A DNA stretch of 64,000 nt from Luteirhabdus salina (lineage in GTDB: Bacteria > Bacteroidota > Bacteroidia > Flavobacteriales > Flavobacteriaceae): contig JALAHT010000001.1 of the NCBI GenBank assembly GCA_025384855.1, forward strand, positions 1,059,064 through 1,123,063, read 5' to 3'. Numbering within the stretch: the stretch's first letter is position 1; each line of letters starts with the position of its first letter. This document shows positions 1 through 9,243 of this stretch, piece after piece. Both the position numbers and the translations under genes were made by a program. The notes beneath the pieces are model-generated. The model did not search any database and had not been told where the DNA came from. It saw only the letters and a list, made by a program, of their open reading frames with translations.

Positions 1-61
1 GTATAATGCTAGCATCGCAAACAAGTTGAATAGAATTAAACGAGAATTCACATTAAATTAG
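1..61 (+). CDS. atpH: ATP synthase F1 delta subunit, C-terminal end (partial)
   Basis: Reading from base 2, an open frame of 19 codons ends at a TAG at 59-61. It ends in KLNRIKREFTLN, which resembles the C-terminal tail of flavobacterial F1 delta subunits. Its position directly before atpA fits the usual atpB-E-F-H-A-G order. Delta joins the F1 catalytic head to the peripheral stalk of the ATP synthase. Only the tail is inside the window, so the identification rests on this short match and on gene order. Confidence 0.8.
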   Translation, partial: YNASIANKLNRIKREFTLN

Positions 62-100
62 GGTGAAGGCGAAAGCCGCACACCTCAAACCTAAATAAAA

Positions 101-1678
<1,578 letters not shown>

Positions 1679-1680
1679 AT

Positions 1681-1952
1681 TCTGAAAGGTTAAAAGAAGC
1701 GAGATACTTTGAAATAGCAAGTCAATTATTGAAGTCGGGAACCAGCATTGGTGCGAGCGTTCGGGAAGCTCAACGAGCCGTAAGTTCGAAAGATTTCAAG
1801 AATAAACTTGAATAGCCCTTAAGGAAGCAGACGAAACTTCATTTTGGCTTGAAGTATTGGAAGAAACTGAAATTTTTGAAGTTCCGGGTACAATTAAAGA
1901 TAATTGTGAAGAACTGATAAAATTATTGGTAACGATAATTAAAAATTCATAA
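1681..1952 (+). pseudogene. Decayed four-helix-bundle (S23/IVP-type) protein gene
   Basis: Two frames overlap end to end. The first (1681-1815) reads KSGTSIGASVREAQ and then DFKNKLE before a TAG. The second (1812-1952) continues IALKEADETSFWLEVLEE and stops at TAA 1950-1952. Together they follow the pattern of the small four-helix-bundle family related to 23S rRNA intervening-sequence proteins (SGTSIGAN-EEAQ, DF-K-IALKEA, WL). A single missing A in the run near 1810-1812 would explain the frame change. The first helix and any start codon are missing, so this is a 5'-truncated, frameshifted remnant. It begins two bases after the atpA stop and splits atpA from atpG. Confidence 0.75.
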
Positions 1953-1980
1953 TTCTGAATTCTCAATTCATAATTAACTA
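1940..1980 (+). repeat. AT-rich imperfect repeat after the remnant gene
   Basis: The stretch contains repeated units of the form AATTCATAATT and GAATTCTCAATTCATAATT. It directly follows and partly overlaps the end of the decayed four-helix-bundle gene. A related stretch with GAATTCAGAATTC lies on the other side of the window near 34550-34580, which suggests an interspersed element. Basis: visible sequence similarity. I cannot tell whether it is mobile. Confidence 0.45.
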
Positions 1981-1983
1981 GAG

Positions 1984-2856
1984 ATGGCGAATTTAAAGGA
2001 AATACGAAGTAGAATCACATCGGTTGGATCAACCATGCAGATTACCAGTGCCATGAAAATGGTTTCGGCTGCTAAGTTGAAGAAGGCGCAGGATGCCATT
2101 ACCGCAATGCGTCCGTATGCCGATAAGCTTACCGAACTACTTCAAAACTTAAGCGCAACCTTAGATGCCGATAGCGGCAGTAAGTTTGCAGAGCAACGCG
2201 AAGTAAACAAGGTACTTGTCGTAGCCATTACCTCTAACCGTGGATTGGCTGGAGCTTTCAACAGTAATATTATCAAGGAAGCCAAACGTACGGCAAATGA
2301 AACCTTTGTCGGAAAAGAGGTGCATTATGTTACCATCGGAAAGAAGGCCAATGACTTGTTGAAGAAGTCTGGAAACGTTATTGCGAATGAAAGTAATGTT
2401 TACGACGATCTTCAGTTTGATGCGGTATCGGCTATTGCTGAAATGTTGATGGAGAAATTTGACGACGGTTCTTATGATAAGATCGTATTGTTATACAACA
2501 AGTTCAAGAATGCTGCTACACAAATCGTAATGAACGAACAGTTCCTTCCGATTATGCCACCGAAAATGGACGAGGCAGAGGTGAAAAACGCTACAGCCGA
2601 TTACATTTTTGAACCAAATAAGGCTGAAATCGTTAAAGAATTGATTCCAAAAAGCTTAAAAACACAATTGTTTAAAGCGATTCGCGATAGTGTTGCCTCT
2701 GAACATGGTGCGCGTATGACCGCCATGCATAAAGCGACTGATAACGCCGCGGAATTGAAAGCCGATCTTACATTGGAATACAACAAAGCCCGTCAGGCAG
2801 CCATTACCGGGGAGATCCTCGAGATCGTTGGTGGTGCCGAAGCCTTGGCAGGATAA
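1984..2856 (+). CDS. atpG: F0F1 ATP synthase subunit gamma
   Basis: Gamma subunit, the rotating central shaft of F1 (290 residues, normal length). The N-terminal helix carries the family signature around MANLKEIRSRI and MQITSAMKMVSAAKL. The C-terminal helix ends in ARQAAITGEILEIVGGAEAL, the most conserved part of gamma. The ATG at 1984 follows the AT-rich repeat by a few bases. Normally this gene closely follows atpA; here expression has to read through the pseudogene or start from a new promoter in it. A strong terminator follows the gene. Confidence 0.98.
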   Translation: MANLKEIRSRITSVGSTMQITSAMKMVSAAKLKKAQDAITAMRPYADKLTELLQNLSATLDADSGSKFAEQREVNKVLVVAITSNRGLAGAFNSNIIKEAKRTANETFVGKEVHYVTIGKKANDLLKKSGNVIANESNVYDDLQFDAVSAIAEMLMEKFDDGSYDKIVLLYNKFKNAATQIVMNEQFLPIMPPKMDEAEVKNATADYIFEPNKAEIVKELIPKSLKTQLFKAIRDSVASEHGARMTAMHKATDNAAELKADLTLEYNKARQAAITGEILEIVGGAEALAG

Positions 2857-2878
2857 TACGACCATATTATTTATGTAT

Positions 2879-2915
2879 AAAAAGCCTTTTGGGAGAAATC
2901 CTCAAAGGCTTTTTT
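2879..2915 (+). terminator. Intrinsic terminator of the atp operon
   Basis: An 11-base perfect stem (AAAAAGCCTTT at 2879-2889 with AAAGGCTTTTT at 2904-2914) runs into a T run. It sits 23 bases after the atpG stop and ends the atp operon. Confidence 0.85.
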
Positions 2916-2966
2916 AGTTAGGAATGCTTTTTGTTATAGCTTTCACACTAACTAACATTTTCAAAT

Positions 2967-3503
2967 ATGAAATACCTCTTAACGATTGTTATCATCGCCA
3001 GTTTTTCATTGACTAGCCTTACCGCGCAAAACACGAAAGGTGATTTTACCCTATCGGTTCAAGCTGCGCCACTTGTTACCACGATAGGCTCCAATAATCT
3101 TGGTGCCATCGGGTTACTGACTTCAGAATTCTTCGTTGCCAACAAGTTTTCAGCTGGAATCAGTTTTTTCACCTCTAACAACACAGTATTTAAAAATGAT
3201 AACGATGTCACCGCTAACGGTTATGGGATTATTCCAACGCTTCAATATTATGCCTTTAATAAAGAACGGTTCGATGTATTTGTACAACTGGGCTATGGTT
3301 TCGGATTTGAGGATTTCACTCGAAATCAAATCCAAAACAGTGCCTTGACAATTTTCACGATTGGAGCTGGAGGTCAATACCATTTTAATGAGAAGTGGTC
3401 GTTCCGTATGCTTATTCCTTATTTCGATGCAAAGAATGTGACCTTAAATGTAACAGCGGCTCAAGGTCCAACAGGCTTTCTTGGCGTCGCATATCGAATA
3501 TAA
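2967..3503 (+). CDS. Small outer-membrane beta-barrel-like protein
   Basis: A 178-residue protein with a clear Sec signal peptide (MKYLLTIVIIASFSLTSLTAQ). The rest has alternating hydrophobic/polar strands rich in Gly and aromatic residues, and it ends in an aromatic/basic tail (GVAYRI) typical of small OmpW/OmpX-type outer-membrane barrels. I recognise no specific family. It stands alone after the atp terminator, and the lipoprotein gene begins 28 bases after its stop, so the two may share a transcript. Location in the outer membrane is inferred from the strand pattern. Confidence 0.65.
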   Translation: MKYLLTIVIIASFSLTSLTAQNTKGDFTLSVQAAPLVTTIGSNNLGAIGLLTSEFFVANKFSAGISFFTSNNTVFKNDNDVTANGYGIIPTLQYYAFNKERFDVFVQLGYGFGFEDFTRNQIQNSALTIFTIGAGGQYHFNEKWSFRMLIPYFDAKNVTLNVTAAQGPTGFLGVAYRI

Positions 3504-3531
3504 TTTATGTATCTTCACTAAAAAGAATGTT

Positions 3532-4035
3532 ATGTTTCGAAATAAAATTGCCATTGTACTTATCAGCTTAGTATTACTTAGCTTTTCCAATTGTGGCAGC
3601 AGTCAAAACACTATGGAACTCACGTCAAATCCACCATTTGAAATCGGGGAAGCCTACTATCAGAATTGGATAGCAGGTGTTCCGGAAGGTGGTTCTGGAA
3701 CCGATGTGTACGTCACCTTTGCTTCCGTGGAAGAAGGTGTGGTATTTCAGCAACTTTATTTTCAGGATAAGGTACAACCGTTAAATACGTCACCGAGACA
3801 TCGTATTCGATATGAAGCACATTTCAAAAAGAATTCGAAGTCAGATATGGTAATGGATGCCGATTCCGTGAAAGAGTCGCAGAATATCCCACCACAAAAA
3901 GTTCCTTTCGAATTGGACGATAACGAAGCCGTTATTTCCTTCACTCAAAATGGCAAACAGAAATTTTATAAAGTAACTTCTATGGAACGAAAGGAAACCT
4001 TGGCATATCCTGGTGCGCCGAAAGACGATAACTAG
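3532..4035 (+). CDS. Hypothetical lipoprotein
   Basis: A 167-residue protein starting at ATG 3532. A longer in-frame extension from 3481 overlaps the upstream gene and would bury the signal peptide, so I rejected it. The N-terminus has a hydrophobic stretch ending in a lipobox-like SFSNC, which predicts lipid anchoring. The remainder is a soluble domain with no cysteine or motif I recognise (for example GSGTDVYVTFASVEEG and the Pro-rich tail AYPGAPKDDN). Flavobacteria often carry such lipoproteins, but the function is unknown. Confidence 0.65.
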   Translation: MFRNKIAIVLISLVLLSFSNCGSSQNTMELTSNPPFEIGEAYYQNWIAGVPEGGSGTDVYVTFASVEEGVVFQQLYFQDKVQPLNTSPRHRIRYEAHFKKNSKSDMVMDADSVKESQNIPPQKVPFELDDNEAVISFTQNGKQKFYKVTSMERKETLAYPGAPKDDN

Positions 4036-4048
4036 GAAATATTATCCT

Positions 4049-4056
4049 TACTTTTG
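4049..4056 (+). promoter_or_regulatory. Bacteroidota -7 promoter box (TACTTTTG)
   Basis: Exact match to TAnnTTTG, 19 bases before the TTG start of the flippase gene and 13 bases after the preceding stop. A clear -33 TTG partner is not obvious. This would give the flippase-hemB group its own transcript. Confidence 0.45.
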
Positions 4057-4075
4057 AAGCGAAAAATTATCTCGC

Positions 4076-5539
4076 TTGAGCATCTTTCAAAAACTTTTTA
4101 AGCAAACAGCCATATATGGCCTGGCAACCGTATTGCCCCGTGCGTTAGGCATCATTTTAGTGCCGTTGTATGTTTCTGTACTCGGAACATCCCAATACGG
4201 CGTTTATGCGTCTTTAATGGCGTTTTTGATTTTGGGGAACGTGCTGCTTTCTTACGGAATGGAGACTGCTTTTTTCCGATTCGTGAACAAACACCCAGGC
4301 GAGGAACGTGCGGTACAGAAGACAGCCTTATTTTCACTGCTTGTTTCCAGCATTCTGTTTCTTGCGCTGACGCTTCCCTTTTCTGAAACTATTGGGGCAT
4401 GGCTCGACTTTCGACCGGAATATGTGCTATATGGTCTTATCATTTTGGCATTGGACGCCTTGGCGGTGATTCCCTTCGCGTGGTTTCGGATCCATGAGCG
4501 ACCGATGCGCTATGCCATCATTAAAATATTGAATGTCGTTATCAATCTTGGGTTCAACCTATTTCTCTTTCTTTGGTTGCCCCATCTGGCAGAAGCCAAT
4601 CCCGATTCGTTTTGGAGCTCCATTTGGTTAAACGAGCAGAAGGTTGCTTATGTATTCATCGCCAACATCATTGCAAGCGGCCTAACATTGTTGATGCTCT
4701 TACCCATTTATCAAAAAATTGGGATCGGTTTTCACGCCAAACTATGGAAAGGAATGCTACGATATGCCATGCCGATTTTGATAGCGGGAATCGCCTTTTC
4801 AATCAATGAAGCGTTTGACAAAATACTATTGAAATATTTGCTTCCACCAGATATCGCCGATTCGGAAGTTGGAGTGTATGCGGCCTGTTACAAACTGGGG
4901 GTTTTTATGACGCTTTTCGCCACCGCCTTCCGACTGGGAATAGAGCCCTTCTTTTTCAATCATGCCGGTAGCGAAAATGCGAAGCAAACCTATGCAACCA
5001 TTACCAAGTACTTCAGTATTTTTGGAAGCCTTATCCTGCTTACCGTAGTTGTATTTATTGATGTTTTCAAACAAATATTAATACCCGATAGCGCGTATTG
5101 GGAGGCGCTTGCAATTGTTCCGATTATTCTGCTTGCCAATCTTTGCTTGGGTATTTATCATAATTTATCGGTCTGGTACAAGATTACGGATCGGACACAT
5201 TTCGGAGCGATTATTTCGGTTATCGGAGCGATGATAACACTCGGACTAAACTTTCTACTAATTCCAATCTTAAGCTACTTGGGTTCAGCGATTGCAACAT
5301 TGGCAGCCTACGGAAGTATGATGCTGCTCTCCTACTTTTATGGCCAACGGTATTATGCGGTTCCGTACAAAATTTCAACAATTGGTGGCTACCTATTATT
5401 GGCCATAGGGTTCGCAGCGTTATCATTTTATGCTTTTGATAGTCGACTTATCTTTGGAGCACCGTTATTATTGGTATTTTTGTATATCGTATATCGAGGC
5501 GAACGAAAGACGTTGCAATCAATACTGCGACGCCGATAA
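4076..5539 (+). CDS. Oligosaccharide flippase / polysaccharide biosynthesis membrane protein (Wzx-like)
   Basis: A 487-residue integral membrane protein with about 12-14 hydrophobic segments. The N-terminus (SIFQKLFKQTAIYGLATVLP followed by RALGIILVPLYV) is characteristic of the flavobacterial Wzx/MurJ-like (MVF clan) flippases that move lipid-linked glycans across the inner membrane. The start is TTG at 4076, chosen because the conserved N-terminus begins there and no in-frame ATG precedes it. hemB follows after 19 bases. Substrate unknown; O-antigen or capsule units are the usual guess for this family. Confidence 0.85.
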   Translation: MSIFQKLFKQTAIYGLATVLPRALGIILVPLYVSVLGTSQYGVYASLMAFLILGNVLLSYGMETAFFRFVNKHPGEERAVQKTALFSLLVSSILFLALTLPFSETIGAWLDFRPEYVLYGLIILALDALAVIPFAWFRIHERPMRYAIIKILNVVINLGFNLFLFLWLPHLAEANPDSFWSSIWLNEQKVAYVFIANIIASGLTLLMLLPIYQKIGIGFHAKLWKGMLRYAMPILIAGIAFSINEAFDKILLKYLLPPDIADSEVGVYAACYKLGVFMTLFATAFRLGIEPFFFNHAGSENAKQTYATITKYFSIFGSLILLTVVVFIDVFKQILIPDSAYWEALAIVPIILLANLCLGIYHNLSVWYKITDRTHFGAIISVIGAMITLGLNFLLIPILSYLGSAIATLAAYGSMMLLSYFYGQRYYAVPYKISTIGGYLLLAIGFAALSFYAFDSRLIFGAPLLLVFLYIVYRGERKTLQSILRRR

Positions 5540-5558
5540 TTCTTCAAAAAATAGCTAC

Positions 5559-6548
5559 ATGTATCCACTACGACGAAATAGAAGACTACGACAATCAGAT
5601 GCCATTAGAAGCTTGGTGCGACAAACCCATATTTCTCCCAACGATTTTCTAGTACCACTTTTTGTAGTGGAAGGATCCGGAGTGAAGGAAGAAATCGCTT
5701 CCATGCCGAACTACTATCGCTATAGCTTGGATTTGCTTAAGAAAGAGGTGAAGGAATTATGGAGCCTTGGGTTGAAGTCGGTGTTATTATTTGTGAAAGT
5801 ACCGGATAACCTAAAGGACAATAGTGGAACAGAAGCCTTAAACACTGAAGGGTTGATGCAACGTGCCATCAAAACAGTGAAGGAAACCGTACCTGAAATG
5901 CTGGTCATGACCGATGTGGCCCTCGATCCGTATTCGGTGTACGGGCACGATGGAATCGTTTCCGAAGGCAGTATCGTAAACGACGATACCAATGCTATTC
6001 TTGCCGAAATGGCACTTTCGCACGCAAAGGCTGGAGCCGATTTTGTTGCGCCCAGCGATATGATGGACGGACGAATTTTTGAAATCAGAAGCCTGTTGGA
6101 GGATGAAGGCTTCCACGATACCGGAATTATGAGCTATAGTGCGAAGTATGCGTCTGCTTTTTATGGTCCGTTTCGCGACGCGTTAGACAGTGCCCCGGTC
6201 GATCAACAGGATATTCCAAAGGATAAGCAAACCTACCAAATGGATCCCGCCAATCGGGAGGAAGCCATTCGTGAAACACTGATGGATGTACAGGAAGGCG
6301 CCGATATCATAATGGTGAAACCAGGGCTTTGCTATTTGGATATCGTTCGTGACGTTCGAAGCACCGTTGATGTACCAGTAGCAGTGTATCAGGTAAGTGG
6401 TGAATATGCTATGCTGAAGGCCGCGGCAGAAAAAGGATGGCTTAATCACGATGCTGTGATGATAGAACAGGTAACCGCCATTAAAAGAGCCGGTGCTGAT
6501 ATTATTGCCAGCTATTTTGCGAAGGATGTGGTAAAGCTAATCTCGTAA
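5559..6548 (+). CDS. hemB: Porphobilinogen synthase (delta-aminolevulinic acid dehydratase)
   Basis: Condenses two 5-aminolevulinate molecules into porphobilinogen, the second common step of tetrapyrrole synthesis, in the cytoplasm. 329 residues from ATG 5559; an upstream in-frame extension runs inside the flippase gene and lacks family sequence. The two Schiff-base lysines are Lys196 (SYSAKYASAFYGPFRDA) and Lys254 (IIMVKPG). The metal-site loop reads TDVALDPYSVYGHDG, with Asp instead of the zinc-binding cysteines, so this is the magnesium-type enzyme. It is separated from the main heme cluster at 48.7-57.1 kb. Confidence 0.96.
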   Translation: MYPLRRNRRLRQSDAIRSLVRQTHISPNDFLVPLFVVEGSGVKEEIASMPNYYRYSLDLLKKEVKELWSLGLKSVLLFVKVPDNLKDNSGTEALNTEGLMQRAIKTVKETVPEMLVMTDVALDPYSVYGHDGIVSEGSIVNDDTNAILAEMALSHAKAGADFVAPSDMMDGRIFEIRSLLEDEGFHDTGIMSYSAKYASAFYGPFRDALDSAPVDQQDIPKDKQTYQMDPANREEAIRETLMDVQEGADIIMVKPGLCYLDIVRDVRSTVDVPVAVYQVSGEYAMLKAAAEKGWLNHDAVMIEQVTAIKRAGADIIASYFAKDVVKLIS

Positions 6549-6552
6549 CCGT

Positions 6553-7062
6553 ATGAAAAAGGTGTTGTTTTGCTTCTTTTTGTTACCAATAGTTGCCATT
6601 GCGCAGCAAGCTTCAGTAAAAGAAGCTTTTTTGGAGAAGTGGGAACATTCCAAGGAATATCTTATCGCCATTGCGGAAGCTATGCCCGAAGAATACTTCA
6701 GTTTTAAGCCAACGGAACGGCAAATGACGTTTCAGGAACAACTGCTTCACATAAAGGGAAATATGGAATGGTTAAGCACCACTTACTTCACCCAAGAAGA
6801 ATATAAAAGAGAAGCTTCAGGAAAGACGGTTTCAAAAGGAATATTGATTTCCCAACTTAAAGATTCGTTCGATAGTGTTTCAACCATACTTCAGCAAACA
6901 CCTGAAACCGAATTTCTAAAAACGGTCGATTTCTTCGCCGGTGCAAAAAGTAAGCTTCAAATTTTAAACCTACTGCAGGATCATGTTACCCACCATCGTG
7001 GGCAGTTGATCGTCTACCTAAACCTCAACGGCATTGAACCACCACCATATTCGGGTTGGTAA
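6553..7062 (+). CDS. DinB-family protein, exported
   Basis: A 169-residue protein with a signal peptide (MKKVLFCFFLLPIVAIAQQ) followed by a DinB-like four-helix bundle. Histidines spaced as in the metal-binding DinB/YfiT superfamily are visible in EQLLHIKGNMEWL and in DHVTHHRGQLIVYL, and the C-terminal GIEPPPYSGW is common in this group. Members are putative metal-dependent thiol transferases or DNA-damage-associated proteins; this one is periplasmic by its signal peptide. It begins 4 bases after the hemB stop, so it is probably co-transcribed. Confidence 0.8.
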   Translation: MKKVLFCFFLLPIVAIAQQASVKEAFLEKWEHSKEYLIAIAEAMPEEYFSFKPTERQMTFQEQLLHIKGNMEWLSTTYFTQEEYKREASGKTVSKGILISQLKDSFDSVSTILQQTPETEFLKTVDFFAGAKSKLQILNLLQDHVTHHRGQLIVYLNLNGIEPPPYSGW

Positions 7063-7103
7063 AAATTAATCTTTTGTTAGCATCACATATCGCAATTCCC
7101 ACT

Positions 7104-7111
7104 TACATTTG
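7104..7111 (+). promoter_or_regulatory. Bacteroidota -7 promoter box (TACATTTG)
   Basis: Exact TAnnTTTG match ending 4 bases before the GTG start at 7116. Transcription would begin at or very near the start codon, implying a leaderless message. Confidence 0.5.
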
Positions 7112-7115
7112 CTAG

Positions 7116-7463
7116 GTGAAGCAAACACAAACATTCAAGGTTTTCTTTTCGATCCTGGTCGTTGCCCTTACGGTCTTTCAGAGCAGTTGGGCACTACCGG
7201 TTTCAACAGTTCCTAGTAGTGATGAAGACCAATTCGTATCGCAGCAGCATTTAACGGCGGTTGCGGTAGTTGAAGAAGTGGCTCCGCAGCTTTCGGAAGG
7301 AATGGAGTTTCAGCCTTTTCCCTTTACCGATGATTCCTTCACAACTATACGTCTTTCAAAGATTGCTTCAAAGGAGGCAATCCATTCTTATTCGTTACGT
7401 CGAGCCTTTGATATTCAACATCGACTGATGGTTCGTATGTATCCCTTTCACGCTTTTTGGTAA
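7116..7463 (+). CDS. Small exported protein of unknown function
   Basis: 115 residues, GTG start. The N-terminal hydrophobic stretch (FKVFFSILVVALTVFQSSWA) is a signal peptide. The mature part is short and acidic in its first half (EDQF, VVEEVAPQLSEGMEF) and basic/aromatic at the end (HRLMVRMYPFHAFW). I recognise no domain. It has a promoter-like box at its start and a hairpin after its stop, so it looks like a single-gene unit. The aromatic C-terminus might suggest membrane contact, but this is a guess. Confidence 0.6.
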   Translation: MKQTQTFKVFFSILVVALTVFQSSWALPVSTVPSSDEDQFVSQQHLTAVAVVEEVAPQLSEGMEFQPFPFTDDSFTTIRLSKIASKEAIHSYSLRRAFDIQHRLMVRMYPFHAFW

Positions 7464-7489
7464 ATTCTATCGTGACTTTTTAGATTTTA

Positions 7490-7514
7490 GATATCCGCTT
7501 TCGGAACGGATATC
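7490..7514 (+). other. Hairpin (possible weak terminator)
   Basis: Perfect 8-base stem GATATCCG / CGGATATC with a 9-base loop, 26 bases after the stop of the small exported protein. There is no good T tract on either side, so termination is uncertain; it could also be a binding-site dyad ahead of the gene at 7551. Confidence 0.4.
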
Positions 7515-7550
7515 CCCTATTTCATTATTTCAACTTAAAAAATCACGACA

Positions 7551-8021
7551 ATGGATACTTATTCAATGTTTATCGGCTTGGGAATCGCCATATTATTCTT
7601 TCTTCCCATCATATACATAATTATTAACGGCTCTAGCAGCGAACGGAAAACCCTAAAACGGATGAAATCTTTTGGAAACGGGCAACAGCTTACGTTCTCA
7701 AATCTTGAAATCATCGGAAATGTTGCGCTGGGGTTGGATGCAGAGAAAAAGCAATTGCTCTTCAACAATAATGTTTCGAACAAAAAAAGCGATTTCAAGT
7801 TGGTGGATCTTACGCAGCTTCAAAATTGTGAAATCTCAGTTCGAAATGCGAAACCTAACGAGATTGAATGCATTCAGCTGGATGTAGACAATCCAAAAGA
7901 GCATCATGAACTACTGTTATACAACGAAAGGGAAGAGGACACGCCCTTTATCGATGCGAAGGTTTGTTTGCATCGGGCCCAGGAATGGCAAAAGATGGTG
8001 AATAAACTCAAGGTGTCATAA
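7551..8021 (+). CDS. Membrane-anchored hypothetical protein
   Basis: A 156-residue protein with one N-terminal transmembrane helix (about residues 6-26, MFIGLGIAILFFLPIIYIII) and a soluble cytoplasmic-type domain containing LEIIGNVALGLDAEKKQLLF and ECIQLDVDNPKEHHELLLY. I cannot assign a family with confidence; the pattern recalls small flavobacterial membrane proteins with a PH-like C-terminal domain. It is followed by a strong terminator. Confidence 0.65.
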   Translation: MDTYSMFIGLGIAILFFLPIIYIIINGSSSERKTLKRMKSFGNGQQLTFSNLEIIGNVALGLDAEKKQLLFNNNVSNKKSDFKLVDLTQLQNCEISVRNAKPNEIECIQLDVDNPKEHHELLLYNEREEDTPFIDAKVCLHRAQEWQKMVNKLKVS

Positions 8022-8024
8022 AAC

Positions 8025-8053
8025 AAAGGGAGCAAATAAAATGCTCCCTTTTT
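8025..8053 (+). terminator. Intrinsic terminator
   Basis: Stem AAAGGGAGCA (8025-8034) with TGCTCCCTTT (8042-8051) followed by a T run. It starts 4 bases after the stop of the preceding gene. An in-frame ATG at 8041 of the next reading frame falls inside this hairpin, so it is not a credible start. Confidence 0.85.
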
Positions 8054-8124
8054 TGCTATTAACAAACCCTTTTGATGGTATTCTTACTAAAATCTTTAAT
8101 TTAGTCGAAACTTTTATCGTCGGC

Positions 8125-9243
8125 ATGACCTTACTGATACTCTATGCGCTTATTTCCATTTTCTTTTCATTTCTATGTTCAGTTCTGGAAGCAGCGCTGT
8201 TAAGTTTTACACCCACATATATTAAAATGAAGCGGCAGGAAGGGAAAAGCTATGCCCTTACCTTAGCCAATTTCAAAAAGGATATCGATCGTCCGTTGAT
8301 CGCAATCCTTACCCTAAACACTATTGCCCACACTGTCGGTGCAATATTAGTAGGGGTTCAGGCCGAAAAAGTATGGCCCTCTGGAGGTATGGTGGGAATC
8401 GTTTCGGCTATTATGACGGTTTTGATTTTAATTGTTTCTGAAATCATCCCGAAGACCATTGGCGCTACTTATTGGAAGTCGCTGGGCAACTTTACTGCAC
8501 GCTTTTTAAAGATTATCATCTTTCCGTTGAAGTATACTGGAATCCTATGGCTTTTGATGCTTACCACCAAATTGATAGGGAAAAGTGCGCATGTAAGTAC
8601 GATGAGCCGTGAAGAATTTATTGCGATTACCGATGCCGCCGAGGAAGAAGGGGTTTTTGAGGAAAGTGAAAGCGCCGTTATTAAAAACCTACTGATTTTT
8701 AAATCGGTTACGGCTAAAAACGTGATGACGCCCTATGCCGTGGTGACGAGTGAAGACGAAGAAATGGTGCTGACTCAATTTCATGAAGAACATAAAAATC
8801 TTCGCTTTTCCCGTATTCCAATTTATAAGGAGAAGCAGAATAATATTACCGGTTTCGTGCTTCGCGATGATATTTTAGAGGAAATTGTTGAAGATCGCGG
8901 AGAAAAGCAGCTAAGCGATTTAAAGCGTGAAATATTCGTCGTAGAGGATAATACACCAATTCCAAGCTTATTCGATACGTTTATCAACCAGCGAGCGCAT
9001 ATTGCACTGGTGGTAGATGAATTCGGAAACACCACGGGAATTGTCACCATGGAAGATATTATCGAAACCCTTCTTGGGTTGGAGATCATGGACGAAAGTG
9101 ATGCCATCGAGGATATGCAGAAGCAGGCCCGTAAAAACTGGGAGCGACGCGCAAAACGTATGGGCATTAAACTTCAAGAGCCCGAAGCTAAGGTAAAAAA
9201 GACTTCAGAAGAAGACGACACCAGCTCTTCACCTGAAAACTAA
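8125..9243 (+). CDS. CNNM/DUF21 membrane protein with CBS domains (hemolysin/CorC family)
   Basis: 372 residues if started at ATG 8125, where the first transmembrane segment of the DUF21 domain begins. The ATG at 8041 lies in a terminator and would add 28 atypical residues. The N-terminal third has the CNNM transmembrane region (LCSVLEAALLSFTPTYIKMKR). A CBS pair follows (about residues 175-310), including VVDEFGNTTGIVTMEDIIE. The C-terminus is charged (SEEDDTSSSPEN) in place of the CorC_HlyC domain. Members are linked to magnesium efflux or ion homeostasis. Its stop codon shares bases with the stop of the convergent kinase gene. Confidence 0.88.
   Translation: MTLLILYALISIFFSFLCSVLEAALLSFTPTYIKMKRQEGKSYALTLANFKKDIDRPLIAILTLNTIAHTVGAILVGVQAEKVWPSGGMVGIVSAIMTVLILIVSEIIPKTIGATYWKSLGNFTARFLKIIIFPLKYTGILWLLMLTTKLIGKSAHVSTMSREEFIAITDAAEEEGVFEESESAVIKNLLIFKSVTAKNVMTPYAVVTSEDEEMVLTQFHEEHKNLRFSRIPIYKEKQNNITGFVLRDDILEEIVEDRGEKQLSDLKREIFVVEDNTPIPSLFDTFINQRAHIALVVDEFGNTTGIVTMEDIIETLLGLEIMDESDAIEDMQKQARKNWERRAKRMGIKLQEPEAKVKKTSEEDDTSSSPEN

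Noticed and set aside
5430-5558. Longer N-terminus for hemB
   Set aside because: The extension overlaps the flippase gene and lacks PBG synthase sequence; the family begins near ATG 5559.
8041-8124. ATG 8041 as start of the CNNM protein
   Set aside because: It lies in the loop and stem of the terminator at 8025-8053, and the added residues do not match the family. ATG 8125 is at the first membrane helix.
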